This document shows positions 11,779-21,613 of a stretch of 64,000 bases of DNA, piece after piece. The position numbers and the translations under genes are program-made. The notes beneath the pieces were generated by a model, which was not told the origin of the DNA, searched no databases, and saw nothing but the letters and a program-made list of their open reading frames with translations. The DNA comes from Symsagittifera roscoffensis (lineage: Eukaryota; Xenacoelomorpha; Acoela; Convolutidae), in the NCBI RefSeq assembly GCF_963678635.1, contig NC_087069.1:25348303-25412302 (forward strand), read 5' to 3'. Each line of letters starts with the position of its first letter. Positions within the stretch are counted from its first letter, which is position 1.

Positions 11779-11943
11779 ATGCCAACTGCTGAGCACTCTT
11801 TTGAGAGAGTGAAATTACTAAAAGCGTATCTCCACTCCAGAATGAAGGAGAATCGAATCTCAATTTTAGTGCTTATTTACATCCATTTAGGTGTTGAAAA
11901 GATAGACGAAGATGTCTTGGACCGATTTGCAGCGAAGAGTTGA
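11779..11943 (+). pseudogene. hAT transposase C-terminal remnant, copy 1
   Basis: The 54-residue frame contains AEHSFERVKLLKAYLHSRM and ends DRFAAKS. This resembles the C-terminal dimerisation region of hAT transposases and zf-MYM-like relatives (pattern A-E-x-S-F-x-x-x-K-x-x-K-x-Y-L-x-S-x-M, then an acidic D-x-x-x-x-x-F-A). Upstream sequence at about 11570-11778 is the counterpart of 37900-38106 but is frameshifted. No zinc finger or RNase-H-like catalytic core is visible, so only the 3' end of an old transposase gene is preserved. Confidence 0.55.
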
Positions 11944-14900
11944 AGACTCAATTTGATTTAACTCCGTTTTTTTTTATGATTGTTAATAATCCATTGTTTT
12001 AACACTATTTTCTCAATCTAACCCCATCAAAAAAAATCTGAGATCTGCATGTGCCTTGTGCTCAAAAACATGTAAAAAGTTGTTCTATATAAAGTTCTTT
12101 TTGTCCTATACTCTCACTGATTCGATTCTTCACTATTGCACTAAAAATCAGAATACCGCCTCAGCTTCCGCTGAAAATTAAAATAGGTTAAAAAAGTCAT
12201 AACCTTTTATTCGCAGATTCACAGAGTAGACAAAAACGGTAACCAAATCACGCTAGAGTTTCGTCAAAACCACTTCTGGAAACGTTAAGTTATAAAACAT
12301 TTTAATTGAGTCTGGAATAATATATACAACCGGAAAATTGTAAATGATGTAACTTGAAATTAAAAAAAAATCATTTACCCTGTTTGATAACTGTTTATGA
12401 AAAAAATAGGTCTGAACAAACTACAATTTTGTATGTCTCGATCGAAGTTCATTCCAGAATAAGATCCAAGCAAATGCGCATTATTTTATTACCGAAACAA
12501 AACTCACGAAGAGAAGAAGAAGCCGACATTCTTGGAGAAGACTCAAGTTGAGTCGAAAAAAATGAAGCTACAAAAATCCTTAAAGTCTTAAGTCCATCTT
12601 GCACTTCAACAACAGAAAATTTGCTCACAGCACAAGAAAAACTCATAATCTGGCCACTCACAGGCACAAAATGTAAGAAGAAAGAACAAAGCTGACAATT
12701 TCTCAGCAGACATTATTTGAGCAAAAAAAGCGATTTTATAAAAAAAACTTTTCCAGTTTCAAATCCTACCTGAAACTACAATGAACAACCCCTCTGCACT
12801 TCAACTGCAATGAACTTGCCAACAAAAAAAAAAATTCGTGATGTGGCAACTAAGCGGACAAGCTTCAAGCAGACACGAGTTGAGCCGAATAAATCTAGTT
12901 CCAAAAAAAATGGATTAAAAATTTTAAGTTTTATATGAAAAGTTCCAAAAAAATTGGATTAAAAATTTTAAGTTTTATATGAAAATATGAAAATTGCTTC
13001 CAGCCCAAAAAATTGTGATAGGGCAACTATGCCGATAAAAATTGAGCAGAAAGACGAAAGTCCGACCAACCAATGCTTACTGTAAAAAATTCAAATGCAT
13101 ACATACCGAAAAAAATGGTCTGTTCGTGACTCAAGCCCAAACCATAGGGCGCAAATACGAAGGTTTTACCTCTAGAAGAAACGAACAGAAACCTGGAAAA
13201 TTTTAGTGCATATTAATAAAGCAAGTAAAACATTTGCATGAAAAAGTGGTTTACGAGAAAAACGTCTAGCACACGATTACCAGACGACACTTGCTCTCTC
13301 GAGTTTAATAAAAACTGACAGGAATTTGGTTGATTAGAACACAAAAAACCTCCAAACTTAATAACGCTTCAGTTTAAATGCTAAGTCGAATTGCGCTCAT
13401 TTGAGTATTTTTGTCCTTATTTCCATTGCCATTTCCAGAAAAAAAATAACTGACTGTTTGTTTAAAAAATAGCTGTTTTATTGTTCATTTTTTTAAATCA
13501 CAACATTCAGGTTTTAAACATTTCACTTAATAAACATCAATTTGTACTGTTATAACGGTAGTTTACATTCCACCCACAGAAGCGAACATTTGGTTTGCCA
13601 TATGCTTGTACCAGAAACAAAACACATACTATTTGGTGATTTTAAAAAGACAGCTCGAAATACAAAAAAAAATGGTTGAATTACCATTCATTCTTTTGGA
13701 AAATAATTTATTTTTGCTGAACTCAGACAAATCAACGAGAGAAACCAAAAAATCAAAAACCTGTTTGGACATTTCTAAAGCAGCCATGACGGAATTATTC
13801 AAATTCCATCTAAAAACGTCTTGAACAGATCATTAAGCAGTTAAACTGAAAATCAATGGAGGAGATCAGAAAGAATGCAGAACCCCACTAGGGTCCAAAA
13901 AGGGTTGAACCTCGAAAATATAGATATTAATAGAAATTATACAATGCTATTTGTGATCAAATAACAAAAAGCGAAAATTTCAATGAAAAAAAAAACATAA
14001 AAAACGGCTTTAAAATGATGCAAAAAAAATCTTGTAGAGAATCTTGTTCAATTCGTTCCAGTAAATCGAAAACAACCCAAATTTAAAACACGTAAGATCT
14101 GGATAGATAACCATGATAAAACACTGCCGCTAATAAAAATTTTCTGAAAGAAATGTATAATCTTAGTGGCAATTTGGACGACAGAAAAAATGGAAATTGG
14201 AGCGCTTGTTCAGATTTATCTTATGAGCATGTAAAAATCAATCAAATGAAAATCAAAGATCAAAAACGATTTTTTTTTGCTGAGAAGCTCCATTTGTATG
14301 AACTAGTGAGAACCTTGTTTTAAGGACCCAGATCTGAAAGCCCTATTCAAATTTGAACGAGCTCATCACGGAAACTATCAGAGTTGCGCAGAAGACTGCC
14401 AACAAGAGTACACAAAAACTTGAATGTGTCATTCGTAGTTAGACTTAGACCAATTTTAAGCATAATTTTAATTTCTTAACCTAGTTTTCTTGAAAACATA
14501 AAAAAAATGTCTCCCACAAAGTAAACTTGTTCAATCATAAATCTTCTGAACACAACTTTTTCTATTAGTTAAGTCAGCTCCATGATTGTTTTTTTCTTTT
14601 TTTACTAGTAAAAATTACTCTTCTCATTTTTCGGCGAAAACAAATGTAAAATGAAATCTAGGTAATCACATGATATAGTTTCACACATTGAGAATTTATT
14701 TCTCACCAAGTATCAAATTTACAAAAGAATTTTGCGCTCTGAGACACCTGTAAACGGACATATAACTGCAATCGTGCTCTCCTTGGCAGTAAAAATGTTG
14801 GCATTGTGTGTGAATTTAATAACTACCAACAAGAATGCCTGAAAACACTTTATATGATTATTAAAAAAACCCTTATCAAAATCTCTATAGGGAGGCTGTG

Positions 14901-14944
14901 TTTTTAAAAGATAACAAAGACAGCCGGTTGCTGTGCAGGTATCA
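11944..14944. other. Non-coding bulk of duplication unit 1
   Basis: Small open frames (12354-12551, 13606-13824) are the same in both units simply because the units are nearly identical; they carry no recognisable motif. A short near-tandem doubling of TTCCAAAAAAATTGGATT and its neighbours sits at 12900-12985. No RNA gene is seen. Confidence 0.45.
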
Positions 14945-14949
14945 CAGAT
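14945..14949 (+). repeat. Target-site duplication CAGAT, left
   Basis: CAGAT directly precedes the left LTR and recurs at 37370-37374 after the right LTR. The empty site in unit 2 (GGTATCACAGATTGTTCAG, near 41035) contains it once, which confirms a 5-bp duplication, usual for Ty3/gypsy integrases. Confidence 0.95.
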
Positions 14950-15852
14950 TGTAACATTCGTCTACTGCAGTCACACATGAGGCTTAAGAAAAATAGGCCC
15001 TATAACTATTGGCTCAAGAGTCAGGGTCACTATCTCTTGTGTTTTTCCACCTCAAATCAGTCGGAGCCAATTCGGTTCGCTTGTGACACGAGACCACGAC
15101 CCGTTACAGCTTAAAGGCTACTACTAAAATATCCCCCCCACTCTAGAATTAATAACGTCCCCATACTCAGGTCTCTAGATACCCAAAATACATGAACGCC
15201 GTTAAAAACCGGGTCGGAACAATCCGTTAAGTTACTTTTTATTAGACAGTGGAACTTTGATCCATTTCAGATGGATCAACCTAAAACTCGCCTTACCTCA
15301 ACATAACAATTATAAAACACACTCTAGAAATTTAAATTAGTACTCACATTGTAGCACGCTCAAGAATCAGGAAGTAAATAAGTCGGTGTGCAACTCAAGA
15401 ATCAATAAAGTAACTAAAATGAGTTTAATGTTTGTCAGTTTTAATAACAAGAACAAGTTTGTACTCTAGAATGTCAGTTCTCGTGAACCATTGGGACACT
15501 CTAGCTGTCCACCTTTCCACCGAAGGTTCACTCTAGTCCAGTTTAGAATAATACTTCAATCACAACAATCCAGTTCGTGGGGATGCGCTCGTCTCTGTTC
15601 TAGATGGGACAGCTCTACTCTAGATTATTATCGCTACTGAAATTGCGAATAGCAATTTCCCACTGATTTTTCTAGCAACTTTCCCGCGATTGTCACTCGA
15701 TTGTTCTGACTTCTCTTTTCTGATTTTCAGTTATCGCGAGAAAATCGTGCATGACTGGTTCCATTCGAAATTTTGAAAAATTAAATTTCACTCCAAAATT
15801 AAGTGTTTTTTGCTTCTCTCAAGGTCAAACTTCCAAATATGACCGACTGGCA
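14950..15852 (-). repeat. 3' LTR of the giant retroelement (903 bp)
   Basis: Starts TGTAACATTCG and ends CGACTGGCA on the plus strand, so TG..CA in both orientations. It matches 36468-37369 almost perfectly; differences I saw are T/A near 15027, one extra A near 15316 and T/C near 15555. Seven or so copies of ACTCTAG occur inside. On the sense strand CTAATAAAAAG (near 15240) offers a polyadenylation signal. Confidence 0.97.
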
Positions 15853-15865
15853 CATACTCCCCGGA
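15853..15865 (-). promoter_or_regulatory. Candidate polypurine tract
   Basis: On the sense strand CCGGGGAGTATG abuts the start of the 3' LTR, where the primer for plus-strand synthesis is expected. It is purine-rich but short and imperfect. Confidence 0.45.
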
Positions 15866-16282
15866 CTCGAGATCGATGTCCTCATCGCGTGCTGTCTTCT
15901 GCCAGTGAGTCCCAGAAAACCGAGTGTTACTCAAGATACAGTGCCAGTGGTCATTTACAGAAGTTTGCAGCAGACTTAAGCTTATCTACAGCCCAAAATT
16001 CACAGCCATGTAAAATTTTCACACTATCGCTAAACAGCAATCAAAATCTGCACACACCTGCACCCTTGAATTCTCGCTTTCCAAGCCAATCATTTAAAAT
16101 TTCTTTTGTCCTATTCAATCAGGAAATTGTCATGCAGCATTTTGATTTATATAGTAAATATAGTATATTAATAACAATATTTGCTTTGTTAAAATTTCTT
16201 TTTCGTGAATCCAAGTTTCACCCGGATCCACGCTCAAGCCCCCTTTCCCTCTCAAGACTCAAGATCCATTCGAGCCACCTAC

Positions 16283-19200
16283 TCATCTCGCACTCTTCGC
16301 CTTGGAGGTACTGCACCCTGAAGTACTAGATACGGCAAACTGTCTCAACAGTTCCTCTTCATCATCGGAGCTAATCACAATCTCCTCCCAAGCCTTCAGC
16401 TGTTCGTAGGATCGCATCCATTCTCTTTGCTCTTGCAACCTCTTTGCCTGGTTGGGTAGCGCCTTCACCCTAGATTCCCGGTTCAAACAAAAGGAGTTGT
16501 GCAGGCTCAAGCTCACGTTCTTCGCCAGGTCCTCCTCTAGTATCGATTCCCTCGCCTTGGTATTGTCTCTAGACATTTTACCCACTCTCTTCCATCCTGT
16601 CGTGATTGCATTACGATGGGTCAACAGGGGTCTCTTGAAAGCTTCTGGCCCAATCTCGGCCTGGAACTGTCGATACTCCTTTTGATGCTTTCTCATGTGA
16701 TCTTTCGTTGTCATGTACAACCAAGACGTCAGTGTCGCCCGAAACCATGGAAAGTACCTCAAACGGCTCCATACGTGTCTGACTTCCGTTGGTATGGCGA
16801 ATACCTTGCACGCAGTCTCAAACAACTCGAGTCTCCTACTGTAGTATATCGCGTATATTGACTCAGCCGTTGGCGTCCCCGCTTCCCGATACTTCGTTAT
16901 ATTCTCTTCTATCCATCTCAGAGCCAACATCGTACTCACTACCAAGAGCGTCACCTTCTGCCGGTGATCCGGTAGTCCGATCGACCGAATTTCTTCCATA
17001 TCCCACACCAGGCAAAGGTTCTTGTGATCTGGATACCACACCGTTTGTGCCAAACAGTGGCATGGGCATTCTCCATGGGTGATCTCAATGCTCCTGAGGT
17101 TACGCTCCCCCGAGGCTTCCAAGAGAGGCTCAAGCTCTATCATTTTCTCAAGCATCGTGTCATTATCTTCCATGTTTGGAGCACTTCCCACAGGTTTTCC
17201 GATCACGCTCTGTCTCTCGTGATCGCTTGTGTTCTCACTCTCCAACTTCAAAAGTTCTTCTCCCCAGATTTCACTCAAGTCATCTCTCAATTCTTTTGAT
17301 ACTGTCCCTCTGATTTTTCTCAACAACTTGTGCGAGTGATGCGATATCCGAGCCAACCTCACGCACTTGGGCACTGAGAAGGCCTTGTCCACCAGTACTC
17401 TCTGGCTGGATGCTTCCACCATCGCTATGTGCAGTGGGTAGTGGCTTCCGCACAAGTTGGCCATCATTGACCCTATCAAGGATTTTGCGTTCAATGGCAG
17501 GCCATAAGCTTCGCTTATGGGAAACCCCATTTCCGCCTCGAGACCAGCCTTCCAGCTCCGGATGTGTTTTTGAGTCACCTGCAACACCCCAGGCCATGAT
17601 TCTACGCTCAACGCCGTCACTAAATGGTGTTCAGACTCTAGCCTTTCCAGTGACTGCAGACTACACATTCTCGAGAAGAATCCAAGAGCTGTTGCTATGT
17701 TCACCGTAGTTCTCGCGTAACACTCCGCTACTATTTGCACTTCACTTTTCTCCCTTTCCGTGATGTCTTCAAACCAAGTGACCAGGTCTTCTTTTTGAAA
17801 GGACAGTATTCTGACACATGACCGTCCATCGCAGGTGTGCTCTCCGTTCCCACACGTCGAATCCAGACAGCTACCCGGCTCCATCTTCTTTGCTGACCCG
17901 AGCTTGCTCGTCTTTTCGCCTGACTCCTGCGTCTGAGGTGAGATTAGCTTGTGCAACACACTCAACTTTGCCAGATCTTCATCTTCCGTTGATGCTAACC
18001 TCACTCGCTCGGTGGTTTCCTCGATCAGACTCGCGTGGGGATGTGGACACCAGGAGGGTCTTAATAGCTTCCATACCACTCCCAAGTTCGTGATTAACAA
18101 GCCATTTCCATCGCCCATGTTCACTTCAACTCTCTTGTTCGAACGCGGTATGCTTACCACCTCTGGTGTTTTCTCAAGAATCAGGCCCAGGCTCGGCCCC
18201 TCTTTCTCTACCGTTTCTATTTCCATTATTCTTTCTGTCCAAAACTTCAGTAACTCCGCCACCTCGTGGTTCCTGTGAGCGCCTCCAGTTTCTGAGTCTA
18301 AGAAGGGATTGTAGGCTATTCCCATCACCCCCGACACGTATTGGTATTCCCCCTTCTCACTGAGTCTCGAGTACTGCTCTGACGAGGCCAGGTTACGGTG
18401 AACATCATGTTCTTCTTCGAACTTCTTATTATAAAACCTCCATACCTCGTCTAGCTTCCTGTGGTTCTCTAGGGATAGTCTGGAACCATCTTCCTTTTCT
18501 ATTCCTGTACTCTGATACACGTTCAAGATGGTCGTTGAGACTCTTTTTTCCATGGTTTTACCTCCGCTTGCTCTCTGGTGGCATGCCAAGATGGTACTAT
18601 CAGACATCATTGACATTATCCATCTCAAGAAACATGTGGCATCCTTCCTCCTAGCCAGGCTCAAGCCTGAATTGTCCCTGGCCACGTGTTGCATCAATGC
18701 TTGATACACATCTAGCTTTTCGCTTCCCAACTTCAGCCTATCATACGAGGTCAATGTCTCCAACTCTATTCCCACCAGACTCCAGGTGAACATTAATTGT
18801 CCTGCAGTTCTAACGAAGGGATTCGCCATTAATGGTGGTGCTGATGAGGATGTCCTCATTGCCTCTTCAAAATGATCCTTCAACAAGTTCTGCCAGGACC
18901 TCTTCAGCTGATTCGCCATTTCTATTTTATTAACCTCGGCCTTTTGCTGGGTGGCCCAATTGCGTCGCTTGCGAGCTACTCCACTGTCCAATTTCTTCAA
19001 GCAGTCCTCCATTTCCTTCAATGTCTCGAGGGCCACCCACCACGTCCGGGAGGTGTTCCTCGTCTTGTTCCTCTCCAATGGATCACTCGTCACTTGCTTG
19101 CCCGTGGCCTGGTGTGCCTTCGAGATCCATTCTTTGCCGACATCCACTTCCCATGTCTGTCCGCTCGTTGAACCTCTCTTTACGTTTATCTTCTGAGGCT

Positions 19201-21613
19201 TGAAGTCTTCCTCCGATGTCGAACTGGTGGAAACCTCTATTTCCCTCTCTACTTCAAGTGGTCTTCTGAGCTCCGAGCTGCTCTTGTATGCCGCCGTCTT
19301 GCATCGAGCCAAAACCATGGGCGCCGTCTCTCTCAAGTTTCCTTCCGAAACAGCATCCACTGAAGGACTACCCAATCCCTCCACTTCTCTCTTCCTCTTG
19401 CGGGTCTTCACATCTCTGCTTGAGGGTGTTGTGGCTATCATCACCGATTCGACATCTCTGTCTACCCCCAATCCTTCCAACTCTTGCCTCCCCCCTGCTC
19501 GAGCCTTAAGGATATTAGTACTTTTAATCATATTACTAGTCCCAACCTTATCCCTTTTTATATCATCAACTATTTTATCTACAGTTTTTTGTTTCAGAGT
19601 AGAGCTGTCCTCACATTTTTCTTCTCTAGTCTTCGATCGTGAATTCCTCAGCTCTACCAGCTTGCTCAGCAGCTCTTTTCTCGCCTTCTCATCCAGGCCC
19701 GTTCCTATCAGAAGCGGTTCTCCAAATCTTACGACTGTGACCCACAGTTTCTCCTTGAATTTGTCCAGCGTCGTCTCGCTGCCCACTTCTTGATTGAAAT
19801 CTTCCAAGAACTCCTGCCAAGCATCGTCCTTCAGGGACCCCAGGAACATGTCCCTGTTCCCTTCGAAAGTGTTCTTTTCCCTTTCCTCAGAGCTCAAGAG
19901 TATCATCCCCATATTGAAGGTCTCATTTGCCAATGGCAATTCCAGGTTCTTCCGGGGGGACGGATTCAGAGGTGGGGTGGCAGTATCTGCCCAATTCTCC
20001 TCGCTCAAGTCTTTCAACAGCTCTTGAGTGGTGAGCTCCTCCCCTGATGGCCCTGGTTCAGGCGTATTCCCCACTTCCATGTCTTCACCGGCTTCACTGA
20101 GAGTTTCATCCATACTCTCTTCTTCTGATTCATTTCTCCTTCTCTCGAGAATTCTTTTGAATCGGTCCTCAACGGGTCCATTCCTCTTGTCTCCAGGCGT
20201 GTCCACTGACAGTGGTGATGGTGTCGTAGGGTCCAGTTTCTTGTATTCCGTCAGAGCTACATGCAGTTGACCTGCGGCATCTAGTTCTTTTCCCTCCTGT
20301 CTCATTTCTACCTGTTCTAAGCCATAGGGTGCCTTATATTTTCTCGTTGCAAATTTCATATCGTCCACCAATGCGACGTGCCCCTCCATCATGATCAACC
20401 TGCCATCATCCCAAATGGGCAGCATGTTCTCAAGTCCCTCCTGCTCAAGAGCTCTCAAGACCTTTCGCACCTCATATCCGGGGGGCTGCGAACCTCTCAT
20501 CTTTTTCGCTTGCGTCGTCCACGAATTTACCTTCGCCTCGCTAGTATGGAAGTAGACCGCCGCCGTGTAGCCGATGAACAGGGGGTCCCAGCCATCAGTG
20601 AAATACCTCTGCATTTCCTCCGTCGTCATCCTCGCCATTATGGAGGGAGCTACCAAGGGGCTGTTCATTCCCAAGGTCATCCTCCTGACTATCGGGAACT
20701 CAGGCATGGTGGCTGGGAGGATCTCTTTCTCCATTATGGCCTCCAGCTCCCTCTTGACCAGCGCAAAGCATTCCTTCCAAGCAGGAATCCTCAAGATCTC
20801 TCGTCCGTCTGCCGTCAATGGGTTCAAGTTCCAAAACTTGGGATACGTTTCGATGGGGCCCTCTCGCTTGCCTCCCATTCTACATTGCATTTGCCCCCTG
20901 AAGTTATACACTATCAGCTCGGCATCTTTCACTTTTCCAAAGAGTACCGTGTTGCTCATTCGCGCTCTGAGCACCTCCTGCTGACACCAATTGAGCGCCG
21001 TCCCATCCAGTATGCTGATGAGACTCAAGTGCGTCACAGAGTGACGATACGTTGTCACCAGGGGATCTGGGAATGCGTACGTCACTGCTGGACCATAAAT
21101 GCAGGTCACCACCTCCTCTAGACCCCGGATTATCCCCATAGGGTCCGACCTCATTGCCAGGCATAGGTCCGTCAACAGAGGCATCCCCCTATTCATCTTC
21201 TTCCATTCTTCTTTCGAGGTTGGACTCTCATCTTCACCTGTCATGTGCCGATTCTGCATCATGAGGTATTGCACTAACAACGTCTTCAACCCTGCGGCAC
21301 ACTTGTAGGAGTAGGTTTCAATGCTCGAATGGACTCTCCCCATAGACAGAGGCTCTCCATATTCCATCAATCGATGAAACGACACCAATTCCCCATGGGT
21401 CAAGAGTAATAGAGCCAGATACCCATCAATTCGAAGTGTCTCTACTCCTCGACTAAACATGTATGCTGGGCCCATGTTGAACAAGTATCTGGGGTAGACC
21501 AGTACAAAGCCAAGAGCAGGCTGATGGGCATGCCCAGTATCTCCTGCACGAAGGCTCCAAAGATAGTCGCCGTGGTGCCGAACATTCCTGCCATGAATTC
21601 CTTTTCCCAGCAA
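16283..21613 (-). CDS. Retroelement ORF4, giant protein of unknown function
   Basis: I do not recognise this protein. The frame runs 1776 codons from a TTG at 21613; the first ATG is codon 47 (21475). It is open from about 21630 and overlaps ORF3 by roughly 190 bases in the -1 frame, so it may be translated by internal initiation, by -1 frameshifting from ORF3, or be separated from it by an indel. Visible parts: a hydrophobic, well-mixed N-terminal region (to about residue 450) that looks folded; a very acidic, serine-rich linker (about 480-600); a long charged middle; a cysteine/histidine cluster at Cys1249, Cys1254, His1259, Cys1261, Cys1266 that could bind zinc; a second C-P-C-H-C cluster near 1518; and at the C-terminus EEIVISSDDEEEL (from residue 1743), a textbook-like SUMO-interacting motif. 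It ends 430 bases before the 3' LTR. The length and lack of stops in a broken element argue that it was functional until recently. It is not a recognisable envelope protein: no clear signal peptide or membrane anchor. Confidence 0.85.
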   Translation of the reverse strand: MLGKGIHGRNVRHHGDYLWSLRAGDTGHAHQPALGFVLVYPRYLFNMGPAYMFSRGVETLRIDGYLALLLLTHGELVSFHRLMEYGEPLSMGRVHSSIETYSYKCAAGLKTLLVQYLMMQNRHMTGEDESPTSKEEWKKMNRGMPLLTDLCLAMRSDPMGIIRGLEEVVTCIYGPAVTYAFPDPLVTTYRHSVTHLSLISILDGTALNWCQQEVLRARMSNTVLFGKVKDAELIVYNFRGQMQCRMGGKREGPIETYPKFWNLNPLTADGREILRIPAWKECFALVKRELEAIMEKEILPATMPEFPIVRRMTLGMNSPLVAPSIMARMTTEEMQRYFTDGWDPLFIGYTAAVYFHTSEAKVNSWTTQAKKMRGSQPPGYEVRKVLRALEQEGLENMLPIWDDGRLIMMEGHVALVDDMKFATRKYKAPYGLEQVEMRQEGKELDAAGQLHVALTEYKKLDPTTPSPLSVDTPGDKRNGPVEDRFKRILERRRNESEEESMDETLSEAGEDMEVGNTPEPGPSGEELTTQELLKDLSEENWADTATPPLNPSPRKNLELPLANETFNMGMILLSSEEREKNTFEGNRDMFLGSLKDDAWQEFLEDFNQEVGSETTLDKFKEKLWVTVVRFGEPLLIGTGLDEKARKELLSKLVELRNSRSKTREEKCEDSSTLKQKTVDKIVDDIKRDKVGTSNMIKSTNILKARAGGRQELEGLGVDRDVESVMIATTPSSRDVKTRKRKREVEGLGSPSVDAVSEGNLRETAPMVLARCKTAAYKSSSELRRPLEVEREIEVSTSSTSEEDFKPQKINVKRGSTSGQTWEVDVGKEWISKAHQATGKQVTSDPLERNKTRNTSRTWWVALETLKEMEDCLKKLDSGVARKRRNWATQQKAEVNKIEMANQLKRSWQNLLKDHFEEAMRTSSSAPPLMANPFVRTAGQLMFTWSLVGIELETLTSYDRLKLGSEKLDVYQALMQHVARDNSGLSLARRKDATCFLRWIMSMMSDSTILACHQRASGGKTMEKRVSTTILNVYQSTGIEKEDGSRLSLENHRKLDEVWRFYNKKFEEEHDVHRNLASSEQYSRLSEKGEYQYVSGVMGIAYNPFLDSETGGAHRNHEVAELLKFWTERIMEIETVEKEGPSLGLILEKTPEVVSIPRSNKRVEVNMGDGNGLLITNLGVVWKLLRPSWCPHPHASLIEETTERVRLASTEDEDLAKLSVLHKLISPQTQESGEKTSKLGSAKKMEPGSCLDSTCGNGEHTCDGRSCVRILSFQKEDLVTWFEDITEREKSEVQIVAECYARTTVNIATALGFFSRMCSLQSLERLESEHHLVTALSVESWPGVLQVTQKHIRSWKAGLEAEMGFPISEAYGLPLNAKSLIGSMMANLCGSHYPLHIAMVEASSQRVLVDKAFSVPKCVRLARISHHSHKLLRKIRGTVSKELRDDLSEIWGEELLKLESENTSDHERQSVIGKPVGSAPNMEDNDTMLEKMIELEPLLEASGERNLRSIEITHGECPCHCLAQTVWYPDHKNLCLVWDMEEIRSIGLPDHRQKVTLLVVSTMLALRWIEENITKYREAGTPTAESIYAIYYSRRLELFETACKVFAIPTEVRHVWSRLRYFPWFRATLTSWLYMTTKDHMRKHQKEYRQFQAEIGPEAFKRPLLTHRNAITTGWKRVGKMSRDNTKARESILEEDLAKNVSLSLHNSFCLNRESRVKALPNQAKRLQEQREWMRSYEQLKAWEEIVISSDDEEELLRQFAVSSTSGCSTSKAKSAR

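Larger units (their letters stand above)
11437..14949 (+). repeat. Tandem duplication unit 1 (part before the retroelement)
   Basis: Nearly identical to 37759-41044. Unit 1 continues on the far side of the retroelement as 37375-37758, so before the insertion it was a head-to-tail duplication of a ~3.7-kb segment starting CTTCAAAGCTGGG and ending CGCTTTACTCTCT. Unit 1 has about 196 extra bases at 13380-13577 and a ~44-base tandem doubling at 12900-12985 compared with unit 2. Apart from the hAT remnant near its start, I see no convincing gene in it. Confidence 0.9.

Noticed and set aside
12354-12551. 65-codon frame conserved in both duplication units (also 38681-38878)
   Set aside because: Conservation only reflects the overall near-identity of the units; no independent sign of coding.
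15751-16329. 192-codon plus-strand frame
   Set aside because: It crosses the LTR boundary and the antisense of the ORF4 end; no motif.
20378-21121. 247-codon plus-strand open frame, with many similar plus-strand frames across 16283-33680
   Set aside because: They lie opposite the long minus-strand retroelement frames and mirror their codon structure; none carries a domain.
16283-21613. ORF4 as an envelope glycoprotein
   Set aside because: No clear signal peptide, membrane anchor or furin-like site, and the length is far above the norm.
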